Shown: positions 55,497 through 64,000 of the stretch, in pieces
Position numbering within the stretch: the first letter of the stretch is position 1
How the letters are laid out: the number at the start of each line of letters is the position of its first letter
From: Variovorax sp. V213
GTDB lineage: Bacteria; Pseudomonadota; Gammaproteobacteria; Burkholderiales; Burkholderiaceae_C
Reading direction: 5' to 3'
NCBI RefSeq assembly: GCF_041154455.1
Contig: NZ_AP028664.1
Span: 2,295,001 to 2,359,000 of the forward strand
DNA: 64,000 nucleotides
The notes under the pieces: generated by a model
Told to the model about the DNA's origin: nothing
The model's database searches: none
The model's input: the letters and a program-made list of their open reading frames with translations, nothing else
Translations under genes and position numbers: made by a program

Positions 55497-56936
55497 ATGC
55501 AAGAATCCAATCCTCCCGCAGCAGCATACGACGACACCGTCGTGCGGCAACTTTCCCTCATGTCCGTGGTCTGGGGCGTGGTCGGGATGCTCGTCGGCGT
55601 GATCATCGCCACCGAGCTCACCTGGCCCGAGTTCAGCCTCGGCATTCCATGGCTCAGCTACGGCCGCCTGCGGCCGCTGCACACCAACGCGGTGATCTTC
55701 GCGTTCGGCGGCTGCGCGCTCATGGCCACCAGCTTTCACGTGGTGCAGCGCACCTGCCAGGTCCGGCTGTTCGCGCCGGCGCTCGCATCGTTCGTGTTCT
55801 GGGGCTGGCAGGCCGTGATCGTGGCCGCCGCCATCAGCCTGCCGCTGGGCTACACCACGGGCAAGGAATACGCTGAGCTCGAATGGCCGATCGACATCCT
55901 GATCGCGGTGGTGTGGGTGGCCTACGCGGTCGTGTTCTTCGGCACCATCGGGATCCGCAAGGTGCGCCACATCTACGTGGCCAACTGGTTCTACGGCGCC
56001 TTCATCATCGCGGTGGCGCTGCTGCACATTGTCAACAGCGCCGAGATTCCGGCCGGCTGGATGAAGAGCTACTCGGCCTATGCCGGCGTGCAGGACGCCA
56101 TGGTGCAGTGGTGGTATGGCCATAACGCAGTGGGCTTCTTCCTCACCGCGGGCTTCCTGGGAATGATGTACTACTACATCCCCAAGCAGGCAGGCCGGCC
56201 GGTGTATTCGTACCGGCTCTCCATCGTCCACTTCTGGGCGCTGATCTTCACCTACATGTGGGCCGGCCCGCACCACCTGCACTACACGGCGCTGCCCGAC
56301 TGGACGCAGTCGCTGGGCATGGTGTTCTCGCTGATCCTGCTCGCGCCGAGCTGGGGCGGAATGATCAACGGCGTGATGACGCTTTCGGGCGCCTGGCACA
56401 AGCTGCGCACCGACCCGATCCTTCGCTTTCTCATCGTGGCGCTGTCGTTCTACGGCATGTCGACCTTCGAAGGCCCGATGATGTCGATCAAGACCGTCAA
56501 CGCCCTGAGCCACTACACCGACTGGACCGTGGGCCACGTGCACTCCGGCGCGCTGGGCTGGGTGGGCTTCATCACCATGGGCTCGCTGTACTACCTGATC
56601 CCGCGCATGTACGGCCGCACCACCATGTTCAGCGTGAAGGCCATCGAGGCCCACTTCTGGATGGCCACCATCGGCATCGTGCTCTACATCGCCGCCATGT
56701 GGATCGCCGGCGTGATGCAGGGCCTGATGTGGCGTGCCATCAACCCCGACGGCACGCTCACTTACACCTTCGTCGAAAGCGTGAAGGCCACGTTCCCCTT
56801 CTACGTGGTGCGGCTGGCCGGCGGCCTGCTGTATCTCGGCGGCATGCTGGTGATGGCCTGGAACGTGTGGATGACCGTGATCTCGGGGCGTTCCGTGCAG
56901 GCGTCGATTCCGGCCGTTGCCATTGCCCACGTCTGA
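55497..56936 (+). CDS. ccoN: Cytochrome cbb3 oxidase subunit I
   Basis: 479-residue heme-copper oxidase catalytic subunit with twelve membrane helices. Histidine ligands: RPLHTNAVIFAFGG, HNAVGFFLTAGFLGMMYYY, the CuB pair WAGPHHLHYTALPDW, and VGHVHSGALGWVGFITMG for the low- and high-spin hemes. The active-site Tyr typical of the C-family is in the helix after SFYGMSTFEGPMM. ATG at 55497 follows AAGAGGCAGCACG. First of ccoNOQP; the gene order matches other proteobacteria. Confidence 0.96.
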   Translation: MQESNPPAAAYDDTVVRQLSLMSVVWGVVGMLVGVIIATELTWPEFSLGIPWLSYGRLRPLHTNAVIFAFGGCALMATSFHVVQRTCQVRLFAPALASFVFWGWQAVIVAAAISLPLGYTTGKEYAELEWPIDILIAVVWVAYAVVFFGTIGIRKVRHIYVANWFYGAFIIAVALLHIVNSAEIPAGWMKSYSAYAGVQDAMVQWWYGHNAVGFFLTAGFLGMMYYYIPKQAGRPVYSYRLSIVHFWALIFTYMWAGPHHLHYTALPDWTQSLGMVFSLILLAPSWGGMINGVMTLSGAWHKLRTDPILRFLIVALSFYGMSTFEGPMMSIKTVNALSHYTDWTVGHVHSGALGWVGFITMGSLYYLIPRMYGRTTMFSVKAIEAHFWMATIGIVLYIAAMWIAGVMQGLMWRAINPDGTLTYTFVESVKATFPFYVVRLAGGLLYLGGMLVMAWNVWMTVISGRSVQASIPAVAIAHV

Positions 56937-56945
56937 GGAACAAGC

Positions 56946-57578
56946 ATGAACCCGAACCCCGAACCCAAGAGCAGCGGCTTCACCCACGAGAAGGTGGAGA
57001 CCAACAACCTGCTGATGATCGTGCTGATTCTCGTGGTCGTCGCCATCGGCGGCCTGGTCGAGATCGTGCCGCTTTTCTTCCAGAAGTCGACCACCGAGCC
57101 TATTGAGGGCCTGAAGCCGCACACGGCGCTGCAGCTCGCCGGCCGCGATGTCTATCTGCGCGAGGGTTGCTACAACTGCCACTCGCAGATGATCCGGCCG
57201 TTCCGCTCGGAGACGCTGCGCTACGGCCACTATTCAGTGGCGGGCGAATTCGTCTACGACCACCCCTTTCAGTGGGGCAGCAAGCGCACCGGCCCCGACC
57301 TGCACCGCGTGGGCGGCAAGTACAGCGACGAGTGGCAGCGCATCCACCTGAACAACCCGCGCGACCTGGTGCCCGAGTCGAACATGCCGGCCTATTCGTG
57401 GCTCGACAAGAGCCTGGTCGACGCCGACGCCATTCCGCGCCGCATGCGCGCGCTGCGCCAGGTCGGCGTGCCGTATTCGGACGAAGACATCGCCCGCGCG
57501 GCCGAAGACGTCCGCGGCAAGACCGAGCTGGACGCGACGGTGGCGTATCTGCAATCGCTGGGCCTCGCGCTCAAGTAA
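56946..57578 (+). CDS. ccoO: Cytochrome cbb3 oxidase subunit II
   Basis: 210-residue membrane-anchored monoheme c subunit. One N-terminal helix (LLMIVLILVVVAIGGLVEIV), heme site CYNCH in YLREGCYNCHSQMIRPFRSE, and the axial Met in VPESNMPAYSWL. Normal length. 9 bases after ccoN. Confidence 0.95.
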   Translation: MNPNPEPKSSGFTHEKVETNNLLMIVLILVVVAIGGLVEIVPLFFQKSTTEPIEGLKPHTALQLAGRDVYLREGCYNCHSQMIRPFRSETLRYGHYSVAGEFVYDHPFQWGSKRTGPDLHRVGGKYSDEWQRIHLNNPRDLVPESNMPAYSWLDKSLVDADAIPRRMRALRQVGVPYSDEDIARAAEDVRGKTELDATVAYLQSLGLALK

Positions 57579-57591
57579 GGAGCACCGAACC

Positions 57592-57732
57592 ATGATCGAT
57601 ATCACCACCCTGCGCGTTGCCGCCACCGTGCTTTGCTTTGCGCTCTTCCTCGGCATCGTGGCCTGGGCGTATGCCCGCCGCAACGCATCGCGCTTCGAGG
57701 AAGCCGCCCATTTGCCGTTCGAGCAAGACTGA
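57592..57732 (+). CDS. ccoQ: cbb3 oxidase small subunit CcoQ
   Basis: 46 residues: helix TTLRVAATVLCFALFLGIVA, then WAYARRNASRFEEAAHLPFE, a clear CcoQ/FixQ sequence with one membrane span. It stabilises the complex. Ribosome site AAGGAGCACCGAACC. Lies in its usual place between ccoO and ccoP. Confidence 0.92.
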   Translation: MIDITTLRVAATVLCFALFLGIVAWAYARRNASRFEEAAHLPFEQD

Positions 57733-57748
57733 AGAAGAGGGGCCCACG

Positions 57749-58660
57749 ATGAGCGATTTCGTCAACAACTTCTGGTCGAACTACATTGCGGCCGGCACGG
57801 TCCTGAGCATCCTCGGATGCATGCTGTTGCTGTGGCTCACCGCGCGCAAGCGCGTGGCGTCCGATGCGGACAACACCACCGGCCACGTCTGGGACGAGGA
57901 CCTGCGCGAGTCCAACAATCCGCTGCCCATGTGGTGGGTCGGCCTGTTCGTGATGACCATCTTCTTCGCGGTCGGGTACCTGGTGGTCTTTCCCGGCCTG
58001 GGCAGCTTCAGCGGCCAGGCGAACTGGAGCACCAGGACTGAATATGACGCCGAAGTGGACAAGGCCAACAAGGCGCTGGCGCCCGTCTACGCGAGCTACG
58101 CCGGCATGTCGATGGAAGACGTTGCGCGCGAACCCAAGGCCATGGCCATCGGCGAACGCCTGTTCATGAACAACTGCTCCCAGTGCCACGGGTCCGACGC
58201 GCGCGGCAGCAAGGGCTTTCCCAACCTGACCGACAAGGACTGGCTGCACGGCGGCACGCCCGAGAAGATTGCCGAGACCATCACCAAGGGCCGCACCGGC
58301 GTGATGCCGCCCATGGCAGCGGCGGTCGGCACGCAGGAAGAGGTGAAGAACCTGGCGAACTACGTGCTGAGCCTTTCCGGCGCGCCGCACGACTCGGTGC
58401 GCGCCGGCCTCGGCAAGTCCAAGTTCACGGTGTGCGCCGCCTGCCACGGCATCGGCGGTGTCGGCAACCAGGCCGTGGGTGCGCCCAACCTCAGCGACAA
58501 GATCTGGCTGCACGGCTTCGGCGAGGCGGCCATCGTGCAGATCGTCAATGCCGGCAAGCACAGCGAAATGCCGGCACAGGAAGGTCGCCTGACCGAGGCG
58601 CAGATCAAGCTGCTCGCTTCCTATGTCTGGGGTTTCTCCAACCCCGCGACCGGACCCTGA
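57749..58660 (+). CDS. ccoP: Cytochrome cbb3 oxidase subunit III, diheme
   Basis: 303 residues. N-terminal SDFVNNFWSNYIAAGTVLSI and a second helix with GHVWDEDLRESNNPLPMWW, the FixP signature, then two cytochrome c domains: CSQCH (about residue 147) and CAACH (about 230), with axial Met residues in GVMPPMAAAV and EMPAQEG. Passes electrons to CcoO and CcoN. ATG at 57749. Confidence 0.95.
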   Translation: MSDFVNNFWSNYIAAGTVLSILGCMLLLWLTARKRVASDADNTTGHVWDEDLRESNNPLPMWWVGLFVMTIFFAVGYLVVFPGLGSFSGQANWSTRTEYDAEVDKANKALAPVYASYAGMSMEDVAREPKAMAIGERLFMNNCSQCHGSDARGSKGFPNLTDKDWLHGGTPEKIAETITKGRTGVMPPMAAAVGTQEEVKNLANYVLSLSGAPHDSVRAGLGKSKFTVCAACHGIGGVGNQAVGAPNLSDKIWLHGFGEAAIVQIVNAGKHSEMPAQEGRLTEAQIKLLASYVWGFSNPATGP

Positions 58661-58679
58661 CATCCGCCGCCGTCTGATC

Positions 58680-60140
<1,461 letters not shown>

Positions 60141-60154
60141 AACAAGGAATCGCA

Positions 60155-60451
60155 ATGAAAGCAACGAAGAACGGATGGACGGAGACAACGGGCGAGAAAC
60201 CATGGTGGCGCTATCCGCTGCTCTGGATGGTGATTGCCGGGCCCGCGCTGGTGGTGGTCGCGAGCTTCGTGACCTTCTGGTTTGCGTGGGGAAGCCAGGA
60301 CCCGCTGGTGTCGGAAGACTACTACCGCCGCGGCGTCGAAATCAACAAGACCCTGGCGGACAAGAAACTGATGCCTGCCGTCACCGGCAGGAACCATGCG
60401 GCCACGCCCGACGAAGCCGTGCCGCTGCCGCGCCGCGAGGCCAAGCCATGA
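60155..60451 (+). CDS. ccoH: cbb3 maturation protein CcoH (FixH)
   Basis: 98-residue FixH-type protein: helix LLWMVIAGPALVVVASFVTF, then DPLVSEDYYRRGVEINKTLA, the family signature. Shorter than the 150-residue FixH of rhizobia, lacking most of the periplasmic domain, as in many betaproteobacteria. Overlaps the next gene by 4 bases (ATGA). Confidence 0.88.
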   Translation: MKATKNGWTETTGEKPWWRYPLLWMVIAGPALVVVASFVTFWFAWGSQDPLVSEDYYRRGVEINKTLADKKLMPAVTGRNHAATPDEAVPLPRREAKP

Positions 60452-60699
60452 CCTGGTCGCGCCAGCTCATTGGCGTTCTGTGGCCGGCCTTCCTGCTGGC
60501 CTGCGCCATCGAGATCCTGGTCTTCGCGATGGTCGATCCGGCCGATCTGCACTGGGGCGGCGACGCGCTGCGCATGTCGCGCCAAGGCGTCTACACCCTG
60601 GCATTCTTCATTTTCTGGGCCATGGCGGCGGCTTCGAGCGCATTCACCGCGCTCTTGGCCATGCCGCCGTCCCGCGACATTCCCGAGCATCCACAATGA
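60448..60699 (+). CDS. Small two-helix membrane protein of the cco locus
   Basis: 83 residues with two predicted helices (LIGVLWPAFLLACAIEILVF and GVYTLAFFIFWAMAAASSAF). Start and stop both overlap the neighbours by 4 bases (ATGA), so it is a true member of the run ccoG-ccoH-this-hemN. No family name known to me; a role in oxidase assembly is inferred from position only. Confidence 0.75.
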   Translation: MTWSRQLIGVLWPAFLLACAIEILVFAMVDPADLHWGGDALRMSRQGVYTLAFFIFWAMAAASSAFTALLAMPPSRDIPEHPQ

Positions 60700-62117
60700 C
60701 CTCGACTAACACTGCCTTCCTCGACCGCGCCGTCGTTTCAGGCGCGGCGCCCCTGTCGACCGCGTTGCTGCGGCAGTTCGATGTCGCAGGGCCGCGCTAC
60801 ACCTCGTACCCGACGGCGGACCGCTTCGTCGAGGCCTTCGATGCCGACGACTACGCGCTGGCGCTGCAGGGCCGGCGAGATGCGGGCGCTTCGGCGGCGC
60901 CGCTGTCGCTGTACGTGCACATCCCGTTCTGCGAATCGCTTTGCTATTACTGCGCGTGCAACAAGGTCGTGACGCGGCACCACGAAAAGGCCACCCAATA
61001 CCTGGCCTACCTGGCGCGCGAAGTCCGGCTCCAGGTCGCGCAGCTCGGGCGCGGCAGCACCGTGAGCCAGCTGCACCTGGGCGGCGGCACGCCCACGTTC
61101 CTGAACGATGCCGAACTGGACCAGCTCCTTGCCATGCTGCGCGAGGCCTTCGTCTTTCTTCCCGGCGGCGAGCAGTCCATCGAGATCGACCCCCGCACCG
61201 TCGATGCGGCGCGGCTCGCGCACCTGGCGTCGCTGGGCTTCAACCGGCTGAGCTTCGGCGTGCAGGACTTCGATCCCGACGTGCAGAAGGCCGTACACCG
61301 CATCCAGCCGGCGCACCGGGTGTTCGACCTGATGGCAGAGGCCCGCGCACTGGGCTTCCAGTCGATCAACGTCGACCTGATCTACGGCTTGCCGCGCCAG
61401 AACGAGGCGTCGTTCGACCGCACGATGGCGCAGGTCTGCGAACTCCGGCCCGACCGCATTGCGCTCTATGCCTACGCGCACCTGCCCGAGCGCTTCAAGC
61501 CGCAGCGGCGCATTGCCGCCGACGAGCTGCCCGATGCGGCGGCGCGGGTGCAGATGCTCGCGCGCGCCGTGGCCACGCTCACCGAGGCTGGCTATGTCTA
61601 CATCGGCATGGACCATTTCGCGCTGCCGGACGACCCGCTCGCGGTGGCCAAGCGGGAAGGGCGGCTGCATCGCGACTTCCAGGGCTACAGCACCCAGCCC
61701 GACGGCGACCTGGTGGCGCTCGGCGTTTCCGCCATCGGCCGCGTCGGTGCCACCTACAGCCAGAACGTAAAGACCATCGACGGCTACTACGACCTGCTGG
61801 ACCAGGGACGGCTGCCCGTGGTTCGCGGGCTTGCGCTTTCGCGCGACGACCTGTTGCGGCGCGCAGTGATCATGGCCTTGATGTGCAGGGGGCACGTCAA
61901 TTTCGACACCATGGGTGAAGCGCACCGGGTCGACTTCCGGCACTACTTCGCCACCGAGTTCGCGGCGCTCGGGCCGCTGGCGGCGCAGGGCCTGGTGCGG
62001 ATGACCGATCACGACATCGACGTGACGCCCCAGGGATGGTTTGTGGTGCGCGCCATCGCCATGGTGTTCGACCGGTATTGCCGCGAGAACCGCACCCGTT
62101 TTTCGCGCGTGGTCTGA
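60696..62117 (+). CDS. hemN: Oxygen-independent coproporphyrinogen III oxidase
   Basis: 473-residue radical-SAM enzyme that makes protoporphyrinogen without oxygen, supplying heme under the same low-oxygen conditions as cbb3. GPRYTSYPTADRFVEAF at the start and radical-SAM cysteines in CESLCYYCACN (the HemN form CxxxCxxCxC), then HLGGGTPTFLN and FNRLSFGVQDFDP. ATG at 60696 overlaps the previous stop. Confidence 0.95.
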   Translation: MTSTNTAFLDRAVVSGAAPLSTALLRQFDVAGPRYTSYPTADRFVEAFDADDYALALQGRRDAGASAAPLSLYVHIPFCESLCYYCACNKVVTRHHEKATQYLAYLAREVRLQVAQLGRGSTVSQLHLGGGTPTFLNDAELDQLLAMLREAFVFLPGGEQSIEIDPRTVDAARLAHLASLGFNRLSFGVQDFDPDVQKAVHRIQPAHRVFDLMAEARALGFQSINVDLIYGLPRQNEASFDRTMAQVCELRPDRIALYAYAHLPERFKPQRRIAADELPDAAARVQMLARAVATLTEAGYVYIGMDHFALPDDPLAVAKREGRLHRDFQGYSTQPDGDLVALGVSAIGRVGATYSQNVKTIDGYYDLLDQGRLPVVRGLALSRDDLLRRAVIMALMCRGHVNFDTMGEAHRVDFRHYFATEFAALGPLAAQGLVRMTDHDIDVTPQGWFVVRAIAMVFDRYCRENRTRFSRVV

Positions 62118-62119
62118 CC

Positions 62120-62824
62120 ATGCAGACCGCACTGGCCGTTGCCGCGTTGCTGATGGGCTTGGCGGGCGGCCCGCACTGCGTGGCCATGTGCGGCGCGGCG
62201 TCGGCCGCCGTGATCCGCATGGTGCCCGTGCCGGCCTCGGGGGGCGCGGGCGGCGGCATGGCGTTCTCGGCGCAGGCGGCTTTTCACCTGGGCCGCGTCG
62301 CGAGCTATGCCACGGCAGGCGCCATCGCCGCCGCGAGCGTGGACAGCCTGGCACAGGCCAGCACGCAAGTGGCCGCGCTCAGGCCGCTCTGGATGCTGCT
62401 GCATGTGTTCGTGTTCGCCTGGGGCGCCATGCTGGCCGCGTCTGGCCGGCAGCCGGTGTGGGCGCAGCGCATCGGCCGCACGCTCGAGGCACGGCTTCGT
62501 CCGCTGGCCGGAGGCTCGCCACTCGGCGTGCTCGCGACCGGCGCGCTCTGGGTCGCCATGCCGTGCGGGCTGCTCTATTCGGCGTTGCTTTTGGCCAGCC
62601 TGGGCAATGGGCCGTTGCAGGGCGGCGTCGCGATGATGCTGTTCGCCATTGGCAGCGGCCTTTCGCTGGTGCTGGCGCCGTGGCTCTGGCAGAGGCTCAG
62701 GTGGAGTGGCGGTGGCGGGCCGCAGGCGTGGGGGGCGCGCCTGGCTGGCGCGCTGCTGGCGGCCGTGGCGTTGCAGGCGCTCTGGCTGGATATCGGCCAC
62801 CAGATCGAGGCCTGGTGCCGCTGA
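62120..62824 (+). CDS. Sulfite exporter TauE/SafE-family membrane protein
   Basis: 234 residues with about six helices; starts ALLMGLAGGPHCVAMCGAAS, whose GxxHCxxMCG motif marks the group often found beside cbb3 genes and thought to handle copper or thiols. ALWVAMPCGLLYSALLLASL repeats the Pro-Cys-Gly theme in the second half. Two bases after hemN, last gene of the cco run. Confidence 0.85.
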   Translation: MQTALAVAALLMGLAGGPHCVAMCGAASAAVIRMVPVPASGGAGGGMAFSAQAAFHLGRVASYATAGAIAAASVDSLAQASTQVAALRPLWMLLHVFVFAWGAMLAASGRQPVWAQRIGRTLEARLRPLAGGSPLGVLATGALWVAMPCGLLYSALLLASLGNGPLQGGVAMMLFAIGSGLSLVLAPWLWQRLRWSGGGGPQAWGARLAGALLAAVALQALWLDIGHQIEAWCR

Positions 62825-62834
62825 ACGAGCGGCA

Positions 62835-64000
62835 CTAAGGGTGCGCAAGCACCCTGGCCATGGCACGCGCAAGCTCGGCTCGCGTGTAGGGCTTGCGCAG
62901 CAGTTCCCAGCTTTGCGGCGCCTCCCGGTCGGCCTCCAGCAACTCCGACGAGAAGCCGGACATGAGCAGAATCGCGAGCTCTGGAAAGCGCTGCTGCGCT
63001 TCGGCCGCGAGCCGCGTTCCGCGCATGCCGGGGCCCAGCGCGATGTCGCTCAGCAGAAGGTCGAACGAACCCGCATCGGTTTCCAGGCTCATCAAGGCTT
63101 GCTCGGCATTGCCTGCCGCGACCACGCTGCAGCCCAGGGTCGTCAGAAAGGTCTGCACGACCTTGCGCACTTCGGGGTCGTCCTCGACCAGCATCACGCG
63201 CAGGCCTGGCGGGATCGTCTGTTCGATGTCTTCCTCTTCCATGGCCGGAACGGCGGTCTCGTCCAGCTGCGGCAGAAAGAGCGTCACGGTGGTTCCGGCG
63301 CCCGGCCGGGTGGCGATGGCAATGGCGCCCTTGGACTGCTTCACGAAGCCGTACACCGTGCTCAGGCCCAGGCCCGTGCCGCGGCCGGCTTCCTTGGTGG
63401 TGAAGAAGGGCTCGAACGCGCGCTCCTTCACTTCCTCGGTCATTCCTGTGCCGCTGTCGGTGATGGAAATGGCCACGAAGCTGCCGTGCGCATCGCGGTC
63501 GCTCAACTCGTTGTGCACTTCGGGCGGCAATGCGCCGCAGGCCTCGGTTCGAAAGTGCAGCGTGCCGCCCTCGGGCATGGCGTCGCGCGCATTGATGGCA
63601 ATGTTCAACAGCGCCGATTCGAGCTGCCCCGGGTCGGCAAGCACCGGCGGGCAGCTTGGCGCGCTGTCGATCGAAATGTCGATGCGTTGGTCGAGCGTGC
63701 GCCGCAGCATGTCGGCCAGGGAGTGCAGCATGGCATGCGTGTCCACGGCATTGGGCTGCAGCATCTGCCGGCGCGAGAAAGCCAGCAGCTTGCCGGTGAG
63801 CTCGGCGCCGCGCCGCGAGGCTCGCGCCGCGGCGCCCACCAACTGCTGGGCGTAGCCGTCCTGCGCAATGGAGGGCAGTTCTTCGAGCACCTGCAGATTG
63901 CCCTGGATGACGGTGAGCAGGTTGTTGAAGTCATGCGCAATGCCGCCGGTGAGCTGGCCGACGCTTTCGAGCCGCTGCGCGTGGCTGAGCGCCTCTTCGG
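62835..64000 (-). CDS. Hybrid histidine kinase, N-terminus beyond the window
   Basis: The gene enters from the right edge; 388 residues are visible. H-box LTGGIAHDFNNLLTVIQGNL near the edge, then LLAFSRRQMLQPN, HATPase with LLNIAINARDAMPEGG, ITDSGTGMTEEVKERAFEPF, GRGTGLGLSTVYGFV, and a C-terminal receiver with VMLVEDDPEVRKVV and Asp in LLLSDIALGPGMRG. Sensor part outside. It is convergent with the SafE-like gene, 10 bases away. Confidence 0.92.
   Translation of the reverse strand, partial: EEALSHAQRLESVGQLTGGIAHDFNNLLTVIQGNLQVLEELPSIAQDGYAQQLVGAAARASRRGAELTGKLLAFSRRQMLQPNAVDTHAMLHSLADMLRRTLDQRIDISIDSAPSCPPVLADPGQLESALLNIAINARDAMPEGGTLHFRTEACGALPPEVHNELSDRDAHGSFVAISITDSGTGMTEEVKERAFEPFFTTKEAGRGTGLGLSTVYGFVKQSKGAIAIATRPGAGTTVTLFLPQLDETAVPAMEEEDIEQTIPPGLRVMLVEDDPEVRKVVQTFLTTLGCSVVAAGNAEQALMSLETDAGSFDLLLSDIALGPGMRGTRLAAEAQQRFPELAILLMSGFSSELLEADREAPQSWELLRKPYTRAELARAMARVLAHP

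Noticed and set aside
52589..55645. 1018-codon open frame on the minus strand
   Set aside because: Antisense to ccoI and uspA, low-complexity Arg/Ala/His composition; ccoI has every P-type ATPase motif.

Overview
The window is high-GC DNA (about two thirds G+C by eye) with dense gene packing and many ATGA/GTGA start-stop overlaps. The protein sequences (IMPDH, GMP synthase, cbb3 oxidase, paired COG4315 proteins) read as a betaproteobacterium of the order Burkholderiales, family Comamonadaceae, most like Variovorax. This placement is by recognition; no search was run.

Layout. 1-3.7 kb: end of infB, then rbfA, truB and typA (translation and ribosome maturation). 3.7-9 kb: a DMT exporter, two paralogous COG4315 secreted proteins around an ECF sigma/anti-sigma pair, smpB, a RatA-like protein, an RnfH-like protein and a DUF4124 protein. 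9.1-13.1 kb: guaB and guaA for GMP synthesis, separated by a Phd/VapC-type toxin-antitoxin module; guaB carries a perfect 75-bp in-frame tandem duplication over its catalytic flap. 13.1-18.4 kb: a lower-GC accessory island directly behind guaA, with a decayed integrase, an IS3 remnant, a gamma-glutamyltransferase-like enzyme facing a porin with shared operator motifs, and scrap from lpdA and a LysR gene. 18.4-23.8 kb: a five-gene oxidoreductase/hydrolase operon divergent from a TetR gene, with a large perfect inverted repeat between them. 23.8-34.6 kb: assorted enzymes (intradiol dioxygenase, Tag glycosylase, 2'-5' RNA ligase, RidA, DUF72), a two-component system followed by a GlcG-like protein and an ankyrin protein, a PaiB-like flavoprotein, a TadA-hydrolase fusion and an LD-carboxypeptidase with a His-rich tail. 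34.8-42.4 kb: a cyclase-FHA protein and a five-gene signalling operon (CHASE3 hybrid kinase, CheR, CheB, REC-kinase, REC). 42.5-46.4 kb: DNA repair, with a LexA-box-preceded nuclease-helicase, an AlkB homologue and a convergent UdgX. 46.8-50.1 kb: bioA-bioF-bioD. 50.1-52.9 kb: aldo/keto reductase, AraC regulator, UspA. 52.9-62.8 kb: the complete cbb3 oxidase locus (ccoI, S, N, O, Q, P, G, H, a small membrane protein, hemN, a SafE-like protein) with two perfect FNR/Anr boxes. The window ends inside a hybrid histidine kinase.

How it fits together. Most of the window is ordinary chromosomal backbone. The accessory part is mainly 13.1-18.4 kb, probably extending to 23.8 kb. The items most worth a second look are the guaB duplication, the toxin-antitoxin module lodged between guaB and guaA, the shared operator of the transpeptidase/porin pair, the LexA-linked nuclease-helicase-AlkB operon beside UdgX, the TadA-hydrolase fusion, and the CheR/CheB/kinase system with no visible chemoreceptor. 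No CRISPR array, rRNA or tRNA gene was seen.
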